Shown here: positions 38,000-45,801 of the stretch, in pieces | Numbering within the stretch: the stretch's first letter is position 1 | Layout: each line of letters starts with the position of its first letter | DNA from: Bradyrhizobium cytisi | Lineage (GTDB): Bacteria > Pseudomonadota > Alphaproteobacteria > Rhizobiales > Xanthobacteraceae | DNA: 64,000 nt | NCBI RefSeq assembly: GCF_008123515.1 | Contig: NZ_VSSR01000023.1 | Location: 1 to 64,000, forward strand | Direction: 5' to 3' | The notes under the pieces: model-generated | Database searches by the model: none | Told to the model about the DNA's origin: nothing | Seen by the model: the letters and a program-made list of their open reading frames with translations, nothing else | Translations under genes and position numbers: made by a program

Positions 38000-38023
38000 G
38001 TGGGCACGCTTCGCTTTGCCCAC
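38000..38023. repeat. Short palindromic repeat after pobA
   Basis: GTGGGCacgcttcgcttTGCCCAC forms a 7-bp stem directly after the pobA stop, followed by CCTAC. The word GTGGGCA...GCTTTGCCCACCCTAC is a widespread intergenic repeat in rhizobia (from memory). It may end the pobA message. Confidence 0.6.
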
Positions 38024-38160
38024 CCTACAGGATCTTCGCTCGCGACGGCGAGCATCATTTAAAACACCCGCGCAAATCTCGTTTAAAACTTTGTAGGCGG
38101 TGAAACTGTCATCCACATCGCGTTCAATGGCGGCAATCCACCAACGGACGCGAGACACGC

Positions 38161-38580
38161 ATGACCGACAGCGCCATCCCCGACGGCTTTGAGCCGTTGT
38201 CCCGCGAGAGCCCGCTCACAGAACCGTGGAAGCCGCTCTACGCGAAGAAAACCGACAAGGCCGTCATTATCGGCCTTCGTCTGGCAAGGCCGCACACAAA
38301 CGGCCGTGGCTTGATCCATGGCGGCCTGATTGCCGCGCTCGCCGACAATGCCATGGGCTACAGCTGCGCGCAGGTGACGAACTGGACCACCTCGTTCGTG
38401 ACGGTCTCGCTGTCGATCGATTTCGTCGGCTCCGCCGAGATCGGCCAATGGTGTTCGATCGAGAGCGATGTCATCAAGACGGGTAAGACGATCTGCTTCG
38501 CGCAGTGCCTGATCAAAGCCGACGGCGTCGTGATCGCGCGGGCCAGCGGGACATTCCGGGTGGTGCCGAAGAAGGCGTAA
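38161..38580 (+). CDS. PaaI-family hot-dog thioesterase
   Basis: A 139-residue single hot-dog protein. The active-site region is GRGLIHGGLIAALADNAMGYSC, with the HGG loop and the catalytic Asp in the long helix, typical of acyl-CoA thioesterases related to PaaI. Likely substrates are aromatic or short acyl-CoA esters. It lies close behind pobA but has its own 170-base leader, and it is convergent with the LysR gene (three bases between stops). Confidence 0.88.
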   Translation: MTDSAIPDGFEPLSRESPLTEPWKPLYAKKTDKAVIIGLRLARPHTNGRGLIHGGLIAALADNAMGYSCAQVTNWTTSFVTVSLSIDFVGSAEIGQWCSIESDVIKTGKTICFAQCLIKADGVVIARASGTFRVVPKKA

Positions 38581-38583
38581 GAT

Positions 38584-39474
38584 CTATCCAAACCTCCACG
38601 CCGTCGTCTCCACCACGAGATCGATGAACGCGCGCACCTTGGCCGAGAGCAGGCGCGAGGTCGGGTAGACGATGTGGATCGGCAGCGCCGGCTGCTCGTA
38701 CTTCGCCAGCACGATTTTCAACCGCCCGCGCTTCAGGCCCTCGGCAGCCTGATAGGCCAGCACGCGCGTGATGCCGCCGCCGACCTCGGCATATTGCAGG
38801 GCGGCGTCGGCGCTGTTGCTGATGAAGCGGGGGGATGGCGTCACCTCGATGTCGCGGCCGTCATGCGCAAAGCGCCACGCCGTCGTGGGACCGAACCGGA
38901 TGGTCTGATGCTCGGTCAGCGCCTCCGGCGTTTTCGGCTCGCCATGGCGCTTCAGATAGCCGGGCGTGGCCACGACGATCCGCCGCATCTCGCCGACCTG
39001 GCGCGCAACCAGTGAGGAGTCCGCGAGATGGCCGATGCGGACGGCCGCATCGACAGCGTCCTCGACGAGGTTGACGAGATTATCCGAGAGCCTGAGTTCG
39101 CAGGCAACCTCGGGGTAGCGCTTGAGATAGTCGGTCATGACCGGGCCGACGTGCAGCCGGCCGAAGCCGACCGGCGCCGATACTACCAGCCGTCCGCTCG
39201 GCCGGTTGCGCTCCTCCCGCGCCGAGCCGTCGGCTTCCTCGACATCGGCAAGGATTCGCCGGGCGCGCTCCAGATAGCGCGTGCCGACGTCGGTCAGCGT
39301 CACTTGCCGCGTGGTCCGTTGCAGCAACCTTGCGCCAAGATGATCCTCCAGCGCCGCGATCAGCCGCGTCACCGCCGAGGGCGATAGCCGCAGCTTGCGC
39401 GCCGCGGGCGCAAAGCCGCGCAGATCGGCAACGGTGACGAAGACATGCATGGCTTCGAGGCGGTCCATGGGCAT
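38584..39474 (-). CDS. LysR-family transcriptional regulator
   Basis: A 296-residue LTTR. The N-terminal winged helix-turn-helix (residues 5-65) has FVTVADLRGFAPAARKLRLS; the rest is a periplasmic-binding-like effector domain. The ATG at 39474 or one two codons later may start it. It is divergent from a pyridoxamine-oxidase-like gene with a palindrome (39477-39491) at its own start, so it probably controls that gene and itself. Effector unknown. Confidence 0.92.
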   Translation of the reverse strand: MPMDRLEAMHVFVTVADLRGFAPAARKLRLSPSAVTRLIAALEDHLGARLLQRTTRQVTLTDVGTRYLERARRILADVEEADGSAREERNRPSGRLVVSAPVGFGRLHVGPVMTDYLKRYPEVACELRLSDNLVNLVEDAVDAAVRIGHLADSSLVARQVGEMRRIVVATPGYLKRHGEPKTPEALTEHQTIRFGPTTAWRFAHDGRDIEVTPSPRFISNSADAALQYAEVGGGITRVLAYQAAEGLKRGRLKIVLAKYEQPALPIHIVYPTSRLLSAKVRAFIDLVVETTAWRFG

Positions 39475-39476
39475 TA

Positions 39477-39491
39477 TTGCATATATTGCAA
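39477..39491. promoter_or_regulatory. Palindrome at the LysR start, possible autorepression site
   Basis: TTGCA-TATAT-TGCAA is a perfect 5-bp-arm palindrome 2-3 bases upstream of the LysR ATG and about 100 bases before the divergent gene. The symmetry fits a T-N11-A LysR box. Binding here would block lysR itself. Confidence 0.55.
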
Positions 39492-39592
39492 CGATGAAGT
39501 GTCAAGCAGGCTGATTGTTTTGAACGCCGGAGGAGCCATTTTTAATGCCGGAAAGACGCGGAGATGCGCCGGAATTTTCAGGAGATGTTTCC

Positions 39593-40222
39593 ATGACCGC
39601 AGCCCACACCTATGCTAGCGACGTCGCCTTTACCCATGCGGTCAAGGCGATCCAGACGCGCAAGGGCTCCCGCGAGGCCTATGGCCGCGTCGAGCAGCGC
39701 GGCTGGCGCACCGAGGTCGATGAAAACCTCGAGGCCTTCCTGGCCGATGCCAACAGCTTCTATTTTGCCACCGCCTCGGCTGACGGCCAGCCCTATATCC
39801 AGCACCGCGGCGGCCCGAAGGGGTTTCTCAAGGTGCTGGACAAGCAGACGCTCGCCTTCGCCGATTATGCCGGCAATCAGCAATACCTGACCCAGGGCAA
39901 TCTCTCCGAGAATGCCAAGGCCTACATCTTCGTGATGGACTACGCCCATCGCCGCCGGGTGAAGATCTGGGGGGAGGCGCGGGTGGTCGAGGATGACGAT
40001 GCGCTGACGGACGTGCTGATGCCGAAGGGTTATCGCGCCCGGCCCGAGCAGGTGATCGTGTTCAAGATCGCGGCCTGGGACACCAACTGCCCGCAGCACA
40101 TTCCGCAGAAGTTCGACGCGGCGGATGTCGCGGCGGCATTGGCTGCGAGAGACCAGCGGATTGCAGAGCTCGAGGCGCAGGTTGCGGCGCTGAAGGGGCG
40201 GGCAACGGCAGAGGAGAGCTAA
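39593..40222 (+). CDS. Pyridoxamine 5'-phosphate oxidase-like flavin-binding protein
   Basis: A 209-residue protein with an FMN split-barrel fold (NSFYFATASADGQPYIQHRGG, DYAGNQQYLTQGNL) and a C-terminal coiled-coil tail of about 30 residues (ALAARDQRIAELEAQVAALKG). AGGAGATG precedes the ATG at 39593. It is divergent from the LysR gene, a common arrangement of a regulator with its target. Its stop codon overlaps that of the convergent permease. Actual redox substrate unknown. Confidence 0.82.
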   Translation: MTAAHTYASDVAFTHAVKAIQTRKGSREAYGRVEQRGWRTEVDENLEAFLADANSFYFATASADGQPYIQHRGGPKGFLKVLDKQTLAFADYAGNQQYLTQGNLSENAKAYIFVMDYAHRRRVKIWGEARVVEDDDALTDVLMPKGYRARPEQVIVFKIAAWDTNCPQHIPQKFDAADVAAALAARDQRIAELEAQVAALKGRATAEES

Positions 40223-41304
40223 TCGTCGACGTCGTCCTGCGTGCGGCCGAACAGGTGCACGATGCCCGGCGTCGCGATCGTCACGAACACGAAGCGCGAG
40301 AGGTGATGAGCGCCGACGAAGATCGGGTCGATGTGCAGCGTCAGCGCCAGCGCCAGCATCGCGTCCATCGCGCCGGGCGCAAACGCAACGACGACGTCGG
40401 AGAATTTCACCTGCGTGGTGAGTGCGATGATGCCGACGAAGATCGAGGAGACGGCGATCGCCACGGCGAACGAGCCTAGGGCGGCGTTGATGTGGCCGGT
40501 GAGGGTCTTGATTCGCATCCGGGCAAAGCGACTGCCGATCAGCGCGCCGATGCCGACCAGCGCGACGCCGCGCACCCAGTTCGGCAGGCCGCCCTCGACC
40601 CAGCCCGCGCCATGCAGCACGCTGGAGCCGATCATCGCGCCGAACATCCAGCTCGCCGGAAACTTGATCAGCCGCAGCACGAGCGATGCCGCCAGCGAAG
40701 CGGCGACCAATTCCAGAAGATCGAGCGGCGAGGCAATCGCCGTCGTCAGCGAGGGTGCCACGGAGGGTGCGACACCCGCGATCGCCAGCACCATCGGCAG
40801 TGCTGCGGTGAGGATGATCACGCGCATGGTCTGCACCACTGCGATGCCCGGCAGGTCGGCCCCGCGCTCGACCGCCAATATCGTGATCTGTGACAGCGCG
40901 CCCGGGCTGCCGGCGAGGAAGGCAGAGGTGCGGTCCCAGCCATGAATCCGCTGGAGGTAATAGCTCGAGCCGAAGGTCGAGCAGAAGGTCGCGAGCGCCA
41001 ACAGCCCGATGGTGAGAGGGTAGGCGCTGACCTGCTGGATCAGATGGCGCGAAACCACCGAGCCGAGCGAAATGCCGAGCAGCACCAGCACGGTCTGGGT
41101 CAGGAGTGGCGGCACCGAAAGCTGGCGTCCGGCAATCGCAGCGATCCCGACTGCGATCATCGAGCCCGAGATCAACCCGCCCGGAAGGCCCGCGGCCAGG
41201 AAGGCCAGACCGCCGGCGGCACCGATGACAAGCGTCTCCGCAGTGCTCAAAACCTTGGCACGGCTCGGCCACTCGAACGACAGGGAGGCGGTGATTTGCT
41301 TCAC
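40219..41304 (-). CDS. AbrB-family inner-membrane permease
   Basis: A 361-residue protein with ten or more hydrophobic segments arranged as two repeats (residues about 20-170 and 190-350), each with a G-x-x-IGS-type motif (GGLISGSMIAVG; SWMFGAMIGSSV). This is the AbrB/"ammonia monooxygenase" permease family (TIGR03082 duplication). Members are loosely tied to export or regulation, but the substrate is unknown. Its stop overlaps the convergent gene's stop by four bases. Confidence 0.85.
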   Translation of the reverse strand: MKQITASLSFEWPSRAKVLSTAETLVIGAAGGLAFLAAGLPGGLISGSMIAVGIAAIAGRQLSVPPLLTQTVLVLLGISLGSVVSRHLIQQVSAYPLTIGLLALATFCSTFGSSYYLQRIHGWDRTSAFLAGSPGALSQITILAVERGADLPGIAVVQTMRVIILTAALPMVLAIAGVAPSVAPSLTTAIASPLDLLELVAASLAASLVLRLIKFPASWMFGAMIGSSVLHGAGWVEGGLPNWVRGVALVGIGALIGSRFARMRIKTLTGHINAALGSFAVAIAVSSIFVGIIALTTQVKFSDVVVAFAPGAMDAMLALALTLHIDPIFVGAHHLSRFVFVTIATPGIVHLFGRTQDDVDD

Positions 41305-41404
41305 GCCGTCTTATGGCAAATCGGCGAGAGGTGCACAATTGCAGGCTCGTCATGCCGCAATGCGTGCGCCTCTCGCCAGGGGCGAAGGGAGGATTGTGAT
41401 GGAT

Positions 41405-41680
41405 TTACTTCTTGTCGGCGGCTGCCGGCGCGGCCATGCCGCCCTTGGCGGTCTTGATGCAATCGGAGCGGAATTTCTTGCGCTCCTTGCCATGCAGGCC
41501 CTTGGCGTCTGCCTGCTTGGAGCATTCGAGCGATTCGGCCGAATGCTCCTTCGGCGCCTTCTTGTCGGTGGTGGTGGCGGCATCGGTCTTTGCGGCCGGC
41601 GCGGCGGTCTGCGCGAAGGCAGTGGCGGTCGCGAACAGGGAGGCGATCGCGACGACGGCGAGACGGGAGGCGAGGGTCAT
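41405..41680 (-). CDS. PsiF-repeat secreted protein
   Basis: A 91-residue protein with a signal peptide (residues 1-23, TAFAQ) and one PsiF-type unit: ECSKQADAKGLHGKERKKFRSDC, two cysteines 21 residues apart around a basic helix, plus Lys-rich ends. The ATG at 41680 with GAAGAG upstream begins the signal peptide. PsiF is phosphate-starvation-inducible in E. coli, but its function is unknown. Confidence 0.85.
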   Translation of the reverse strand: MTLASRLAVVAIASLFATATAFAQTAAPAAKTDAATTTDKKAPKEHSAESLECSKQADAKGLHGKERKKFRSDCIKTAKGGMAAPAAADKK

Positions 41681-41866
41681 GATGGGCTCTTCTTGCGAGA
41701 GTTGCGGAGGAGCGCGAACGTCGGCCCGCCTTGCTGAACGCCACATGAATAACCCTGTACGGCGCGATCACTATATTTTAGCGCCGAGCAGCGTCACTTC
41801 CTTGTCGGATGTCCGGAGCACGCTAGGATAGCAGTCCTCGTTTTGCTTTCCTGAGGGAGACCAAGG

Positions 41867-42364
41867 ATGACTATTCAAGCCAAATTACTGTGTGCGATTG
41901 CGGTGTCGGGCGTTGCCGCGCTGATGGTGAGCGCGCCGGCGCAGGCGCTGACGTCGCAAGAGTGCAGCGCGAAATATCAGGCCGCCAAGAAGGACGGCTC
42001 GCTCGGCACCATGAAGTGGAATGACTTCCGCAAGGCCCAGTGCGGCGCCGATGCAACGCCCGCGGCCGCGCCGACCGCGGCCGCCCCGGCTGCGCCTCCG
42101 CCTGCTGCCGAGCCGAAGCAGGCCAAGAAGGAGGCAGCCCCCGCTGCTGCTCCGGCGCCGACCCTACCGGCCGGCCCTGCGATCTTCCCGAACGCGGTCG
42201 ATGCAAAATACGCCAAGGAGAGCGCCGGCAAGGCCCGCCTCCATACCTGCGTCGACCAGTACAACGCCAACAAGACCACCAACGGCAATGGCGGCATGAA
42301 GTGGATCGAGAAGGGCGGCGGCTACTACAGCGAATGCAACAAGAAGCTGAAGGGCGCCGCCTGA
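41867..42364 (+). CDS. Secreted protein with two copies of a C-x3-Y...MKW...C module
   Basis: A 165-residue protein with a signal peptide (residues 1-27, AQALT). Two similar cysteine modules (33-59 and 128-157) flank a Pro/Ala/Lys linker. Both read C-x3-Y-x-A-x-K-x5-G-x-M-K-W, then a second Cys after 7-10 residues, so the protein arose by internal duplication. CTGAGGGAG before the ATG supports the start. Each module probably closes a disulfide in the periplasm. It resembles the neighbouring PsiF protein in style only. Function unknown. Confidence 0.8.
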   Translation: MTIQAKLLCAIAVSGVAALMVSAPAQALTSQECSAKYQAAKKDGSLGTMKWNDFRKAQCGADATPAAAPTAAAPAAPPPAAEPKQAKKEAAPAAAPAPTLPAGPAIFPNAVDAKYAKESAGKARLHTCVDQYNANKTTNGNGGMKWIEKGGGYYSECNKKLKGAA

Positions 42365-42381
42365 GCTTCGATGTGATGCGA

Positions 42382-42413
42382 TGGCCGGAGCAAAGCTCCG
42401 GCCATTTTGCTTA
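42382..42413. terminator. Bidirectional terminator
   Basis: TGGCCGGAGC-aaa-GCTCCGGCCA is a perfect 10-bp stem, followed by TTTTGCTT on the plus strand. It serves the secreted-protein gene; on the minus strand it lies just after the tetR stop. Confidence 0.88.
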
Positions 42414-42959
42414 GTCCAACAGTTTCTCGGCCGATTTCGCCACGAGCTGTGACCGCTTGCGCGGGCCACGCTCGACGAACAAGAGGCTTTGGCCGAAGAT
42501 GAAGCAATAGAACAGGAAAGCCTGCGCCTCGGCCTCCTCGGCCTCGAGGCCGGTCGCGCGATAGAGCTCGGCAACGTGCCTGAGCCGCGCCGCATCCACG
42601 CTCGCCACCGCCGCCGCAGCGCTCTCGTCGGAGCGGGCCCACTGCCGGATCGCGAGCTCGACCGCCATGCCCTCCGGATTGAGCCGCTCGGAATAGAGCT
42701 GGATCACCGCCCTCAGCCGCTCGCGGGGCTCTTGCCCATCCAGGCTGGTCTGCTGTGCAATTGATGCCGAGCGTCCCTCGCGCCAGTGCATCAGCATAGC
42801 CTCGAGCAGCGCCGCGCGGTCGGCGAAGCGGCGGTAGAAGCCGCCTTTGGTAACGCCCAAATTCTTGGCGAGCACTTCGACCCGCACCCCCTCGACACCA
42901 GCGCGGGCGAGCTCGGTAAACCCTGCCTCGACCCAGACATCGCTCTTGCCGTCGTTCAT
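42411..42959 (-). CDS. TetR/AcrR-family transcriptional regulator
   Basis: A 182-residue regulator with an N-terminal TetR helix-turn-helix (residues 8-55: VWVEAGFTELARAGVEGVRV, LGVTKGGFYRRFADRAALL) and a helical ligand domain. It is divergent from a hot-dog thioesterase and shares an intergenic region with two matching palindromes, so it most likely represses both. Such pairs often respond to acyl-CoA or aromatic compounds; the ligand is unknown. Confidence 0.92.
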   Translation of the reverse strand: MNDGKSDVWVEAGFTELARAGVEGVRVEVLAKNLGVTKGGFYRRFADRAALLEAMLMHWREGRSASIAQQTSLDGQEPRERLRAVIQLYSERLNPEGMAVELAIRQWARSDESAAAAVASVDAARLRHVAELYRATGLEAEEAEAQAFLFYCFIFGQSLLFVERGPRKRSQLVAKSAEKLLD

Positions 42960-42980
42960 GAAGGAAGCCTCACCGGTTCT

Positions 42981-43033
42981 TGATACGGTGCCGTATTGCT
43001 AACGCGTCCCGTGTCTGATACGCTACCGTATCA
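42981..43033. promoter_or_regulatory. Twin operators between tetR and the thioesterase gene
   Basis: Site 1 is TGATACGGTGCCGTATTG (42981-42998); site 2 is TGATACGCTACCGTATCA (43016-43033), with centres 35 bases apart. Both fit TGATACGgtaCCGTATCA; site 2 has perfect 7-bp arms. The position between divergent genes, with TetR one of them, makes them strong candidates for its binding sites. Confidence 0.8.
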
Positions 43034-43059
43034 ACAATCAAAAACGGCTGGGAAATGCC

Positions 43060-43536
43060 ATGGCTGCGTTCGAGCCGAAAAATCCTGGCTATCGTGCGGC
43101 GGCGGTCGCGATGTTCGAGGGGCAGCCGGCGATGCGCACACTCGGTATCGTGATCGTCCGCTTCGCGCCGGGCGAGGTCGAGCTGGCCATGCTGCATTCG
43201 CCTGAATTCACGCAGCAGAACGGTTTTGTCCATGCCGGTATCATCACTGCGGGGCTCGACAACGCCTGTGGCGTCGCCGCCCTCACGCTGATGCCGTCCG
43301 AAGCCGATATCCTCACGGTCGAGTTCAAGACCACGCTGCTCGCCCCTGCCCGCGGCGAGCGATTTGTGTTCAAGGCCGAGGTGGTCAAGCCTGGCCGTAC
43401 CTTGACTTTCTGTGAGGCGAAGGCGTTTGCAGAGCACGAGGGCAAAACCACGCTGATCGCCACCATGACCGGAACGCTGATGGCGATGCTGCCCCGTATT
43501 GCAGCTTCGCACGAACCGCGCGCGTCCCGGGCTTAG
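43060..43536 (+). CDS. PaaI-family hot-dog thioesterase
   Basis: A 158-residue single hot-dog protein. The core is FTQQNGFVHAGIITAGLDNACGVAAL, with Asp in the helix; the strand MPSEADILTVEFKTTLLAPA follows. It would hydrolyse small or aromatic acyl-CoA esters. Its promoter carries two operators of the divergent TetR gene, so it is probably the regulated target. It is followed by lrgA after 40 bases, perhaps in the same transcript. Confidence 0.88.
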   Translation: MAAFEPKNPGYRAAAVAMFEGQPAMRTLGIVIVRFAPGEVELAMLHSPEFTQQNGFVHAGIITAGLDNACGVAALTLMPSEADILTVEFKTTLLAPARGERFVFKAEVVKPGRTLTFCEAKAFAEHEGKTTLIATMTGTLMAMLPRIAASHEPRASRA

Positions 43537-43576
43537 CGGCAATTGACAAGCCGTGCGACGCATTCCTTGATGCGTC

Positions 43577-43960
43577 ATGCTTGCGAGTCTCAGCCTCATT
43601 CTGCTCTGCCAATTGATCGGCGAGGCCGTGGTCCGCGGCCTCGCCCTGCCGCTGCCGGGACCCGTGCTTGGCCTGGTGCTGCTTCTCGTCCTGCTGCTCG
43701 CACGCGACCGCTTTGCACGGCTCGCGCGCGGACCGCTGCGAAACGACGGCGTGGAGACCGCAAGCAAGGGCCTGCTGGCTCATCTGTCGCTGCTGTTCGT
43801 GCCCGCCGGCGTCGGTGTCGTGCAGAAGCTTGATCTGCTCGCCTCCCACGGCATCGCGATCGTCCTGGTGCTCGCGCTCTCGGTGGTCCTCACCTTGCTC
43901 GCGACCGTCCTGACCTTCCGCCTGATCAGCCGCCTGTTGAAGCAACAGGACGCCCGATGA
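43577..43960 (+). CDS. CidA/LrgA-family membrane protein
   Basis: A 127-residue protein with four hydrophobic helices and the family motif ALPLPGPVLGLVLLLVLLL in helices 1-2, then LSLLFVPAGVGV. It forms holin-like complexes with the LrgB partner encoded next (ATGA overlap). Roles proposed for the pair are control of murein hydrolase export or pyruvate transport. Start by homology; no clear ribosome site was noted. Confidence 0.9.
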   Translation: MLASLSLILLCQLIGEAVVRGLALPLPGPVLGLVLLLVLLLARDRFARLARGPLRNDGVETASKGLLAHLSLLFVPAGVGVVQKLDLLASHGIAIVLVLALSVVLTLLATVLTFRLISRLLKQQDAR

Positions 43961-44679
43961 AGGACAATCCGTTCTCGCTCTGGGTCTATCTCTCGCAATC
44001 TCCGCTGCTCTGGCTGACGGTGACGCTGATGGTCTATGCGACCACGGATGCGGTGTCGCTGGCGACGCGACGCCATCCGCTTGCCAATCCCGTGCTGCAT
44101 GCGATGTGGATCATCGGCGCGTTCCTGCTCGCGACCGGTACGTCCTACACCACCTATTTCGCCGGCGCCCAATTCGTACACTTCCTGCTTGGGCCCGCCA
44201 CCGTCGCACTCGCCGTGCCGCTCTACGAGAACCGCAAGCGGGTGGTTAGCTCCATCGTGCCAATGCTGGTGGCGCTGGTTGCAGGTTCGGTGACGGCCGT
44301 GGTGTCGGTCGTGTTGCTGGCCGAATTTGCCGGCCTGCCGCGCGACGTGGTGCTGTCGCTGGCGCCGAAATCGGTCACCGCCGGCGTTGCCATGGGCATC
44401 GCCGAATCCCTGCACGCGGATCCTTCGCTGGCGGCGGTTGCGGTCATCCTCACCGGCATCATGGGCGCGATCATTGTTTCGCCGCTCATGAACCGCACCG
44501 GCGTGACCGATTTCCGCGCCCGCGGCTTTGCTGCCGGCCTTGCCGCGCACGGCATAGGTACGGCACGCGCGTTCCAGGTCGACGAGATCGCCGGCGTCTT
44601 CTCCGGCATCGCCATGAGCCTCAATGCTCTGGTGACCTCGTTCCTGGTCCCCATGGTGGTGACCCTGCTGGTGCGATGA
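43957..44679 (+). CDS. lrgB: LrgB/CidB-family membrane protein
   Basis: A 240-residue inner-membrane protein with about seven helices. LGPATVALAVPLYENRK and LAPKSVTAGVAMGIAE are the conserved LrgB blocks, the second including the SVT...A segment. It overlaps lrgA by four bases, so the two are coupled. In the window it is followed by an independent gene after 87 bases. Confidence 0.93.
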   Translation: MKDNPFSLWVYLSQSPLLWLTVTLMVYATTDAVSLATRRHPLANPVLHAMWIIGAFLLATGTSYTTYFAGAQFVHFLLGPATVALAVPLYENRKRVVSSIVPMLVALVAGSVTAVVSVVLLAEFAGLPRDVVLSLAPKSVTAGVAMGIAESLHADPSLAAVAVILTGIMGAIIVSPLMNRTGVTDFRARGFAAGLAAHGIGTARAFQVDEIAGVFSGIAMSLNALVTSFLVPMVVTLLVR

Positions 44680-44766
44680 CATCGTCCTCGCCACACTCTA
44701 TATGGGGCGTAACACTTCCCGGTCCGGAGCCGTAATTGCGGTGATGGGACCGAAACGGGACGAGAT

Positions 44767-45426
44767 ATGGCTGGATTCAGGACTAAGGGCCTTGGGCTGA
44801 GCCGCCGCGCGGCGCTGACGCTGATCGGGGCAGGCACTTTCGCGGCTGGCGGTATGACCTTGGCGCGCGCAGGCACTGGTGATGACGAAGTGCTCACCGA
44901 AGCCAAGGTGCTGCGCGATCCGGACGTGCCCGTTGCCGGCAATCCCGATGGCAACATCAGCATCATCGAGTGGTCCGACTACAATTGTCCCTATTGCCGA
45001 AAGCTCGAGCCCGAATTGCGCCAGGTCATCCAGGACGACGGCAAGGTAAGGCTGGTCTTGAAAGACTGGCCGATCCTCGGGCCCGTCTCGGTGACGGCTG
45101 CCCGGATCGCGCTCGCCGCGAAATTCCAGGACAAATACCACCAGGCCCATGACGCCATGATGGGCGTCAGCTCGCGCCTGACCGAGTCGCGCATCAACGA
45201 GTTGCTCGCGGCCGCCGGCGTCGACATGGACCGCCTCAAGCGCGACCTCATCGCGCGCTCCAAGGACATCGACGCGATCCTCAAGCGCAACAACGACCAG
45301 GCTGAAGCCTTCGGCTTCCGCGGCACGCCGTCCTTTATTGTCGGCAAGTACCGCGTGCCTGGTGTGCTCAGCATGGCCGAGTTCGAGCAGGTCATCGCCG
45401 ACGCCCGCAAAGCCAAGATGAACTGA
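44767..45426 (+). CDS. DsbA-family thiol:disulfide protein, Tat-exported
   Basis: A 219-residue protein. The N-terminus carries a twin-arginine signal (LSRRAALTLIGAG), with cleavage near ARAG35. The thioredoxin-fold domain has the active site Cys74-Pro-Tyr-Cys77 (SDYNCPYCRK) and a cis-Pro loop GFRGTPSFIVG. It is the DsbA/Com1-like group; it oxidises or isomerises periplasmic disulfides. Tat rather than Sec export suggests folding before export. Confidence 0.92.
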   Translation: MAGFRTKGLGLSRRAALTLIGAGTFAAGGMTLARAGTGDDEVLTEAKVLRDPDVPVAGNPDGNISIIEWSDYNCPYCRKLEPELRQVIQDDGKVRLVLKDWPILGPVSVTAARIALAAKFQDKYHQAHDAMMGVSSRLTESRINELLAAAGVDMDRLKRDLIARSKDIDAILKRNNDQAEAFGFRGTPSFIVGKYRVPGVLSMAEFEQVIADARKAKMN

Positions 45427-45455
45427 CGCGCAAGCGGCCGATCGCAGCCAGCACA

Positions 45456-45486
45456 AAGGCGCCGCCGCGGATCGCGACGGCGCCTT
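45456..45486. terminator. Stem-loop between convergent genes
   Basis: AAGGCGCCG and CGGCGCCTT form a 9-bp stem around a 13-base loop, then TGTTCAT on the plus strand. It lies between the DsbA-like gene and the small membrane protein gene, and can end both transcripts. Confidence 0.7.
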
Positions 45487-45508
45487 GTTCATATTCGGTC
45501 GATCGAGA

Positions 45509-45715
45509 TTACTTCGACGAGATCCTGACCCAGTCCTTATGCGCGCGGTCGCGTAGCGCGTCCCAGTCGGCCTTCGCGACATCCCAGTTCACGATGGTGC
45601 GATTGGCAGTCGCGACCTCGCCATTGGCGACTGACGACGTCTGCATGGAGTCATAGACATACACGCCGCAGCCGAGCAGCAGCGCACCCAAAATCATTCC
45701 GAAAAAAGTCTGCAT
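45509..45715 (-). CDS. Small membrane-anchored protein, unknown
   Basis: A 68-residue protein with one N-terminal hydrophobic helix (MQTFFGMILGALLLGCGVYVYD) and a soluble tail with TIVNWDVAKADWDALRDRAHKDW. CGGAGG before the ATG at 45715 supports this start; the frame continues 34 codons further up without signal. The tail probably faces the periplasm. I do not recognise the family. Confidence 0.65.
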   Translation of the reverse strand: MQTFFGMILGALLLGCGVYVYDSMQTSSVANGEVATANRTIVNWDVAKADWDALRDRAHKDWVRISSK

Positions 45716-45801
45716 GGCGAACCTCCGGTGTCGGGCGGATAACGTCGGGCCCGGAGTGATGGTTCCGCGACAGTGCGGCGCGGTTAAGGACGCTTCGTTC
45801 A

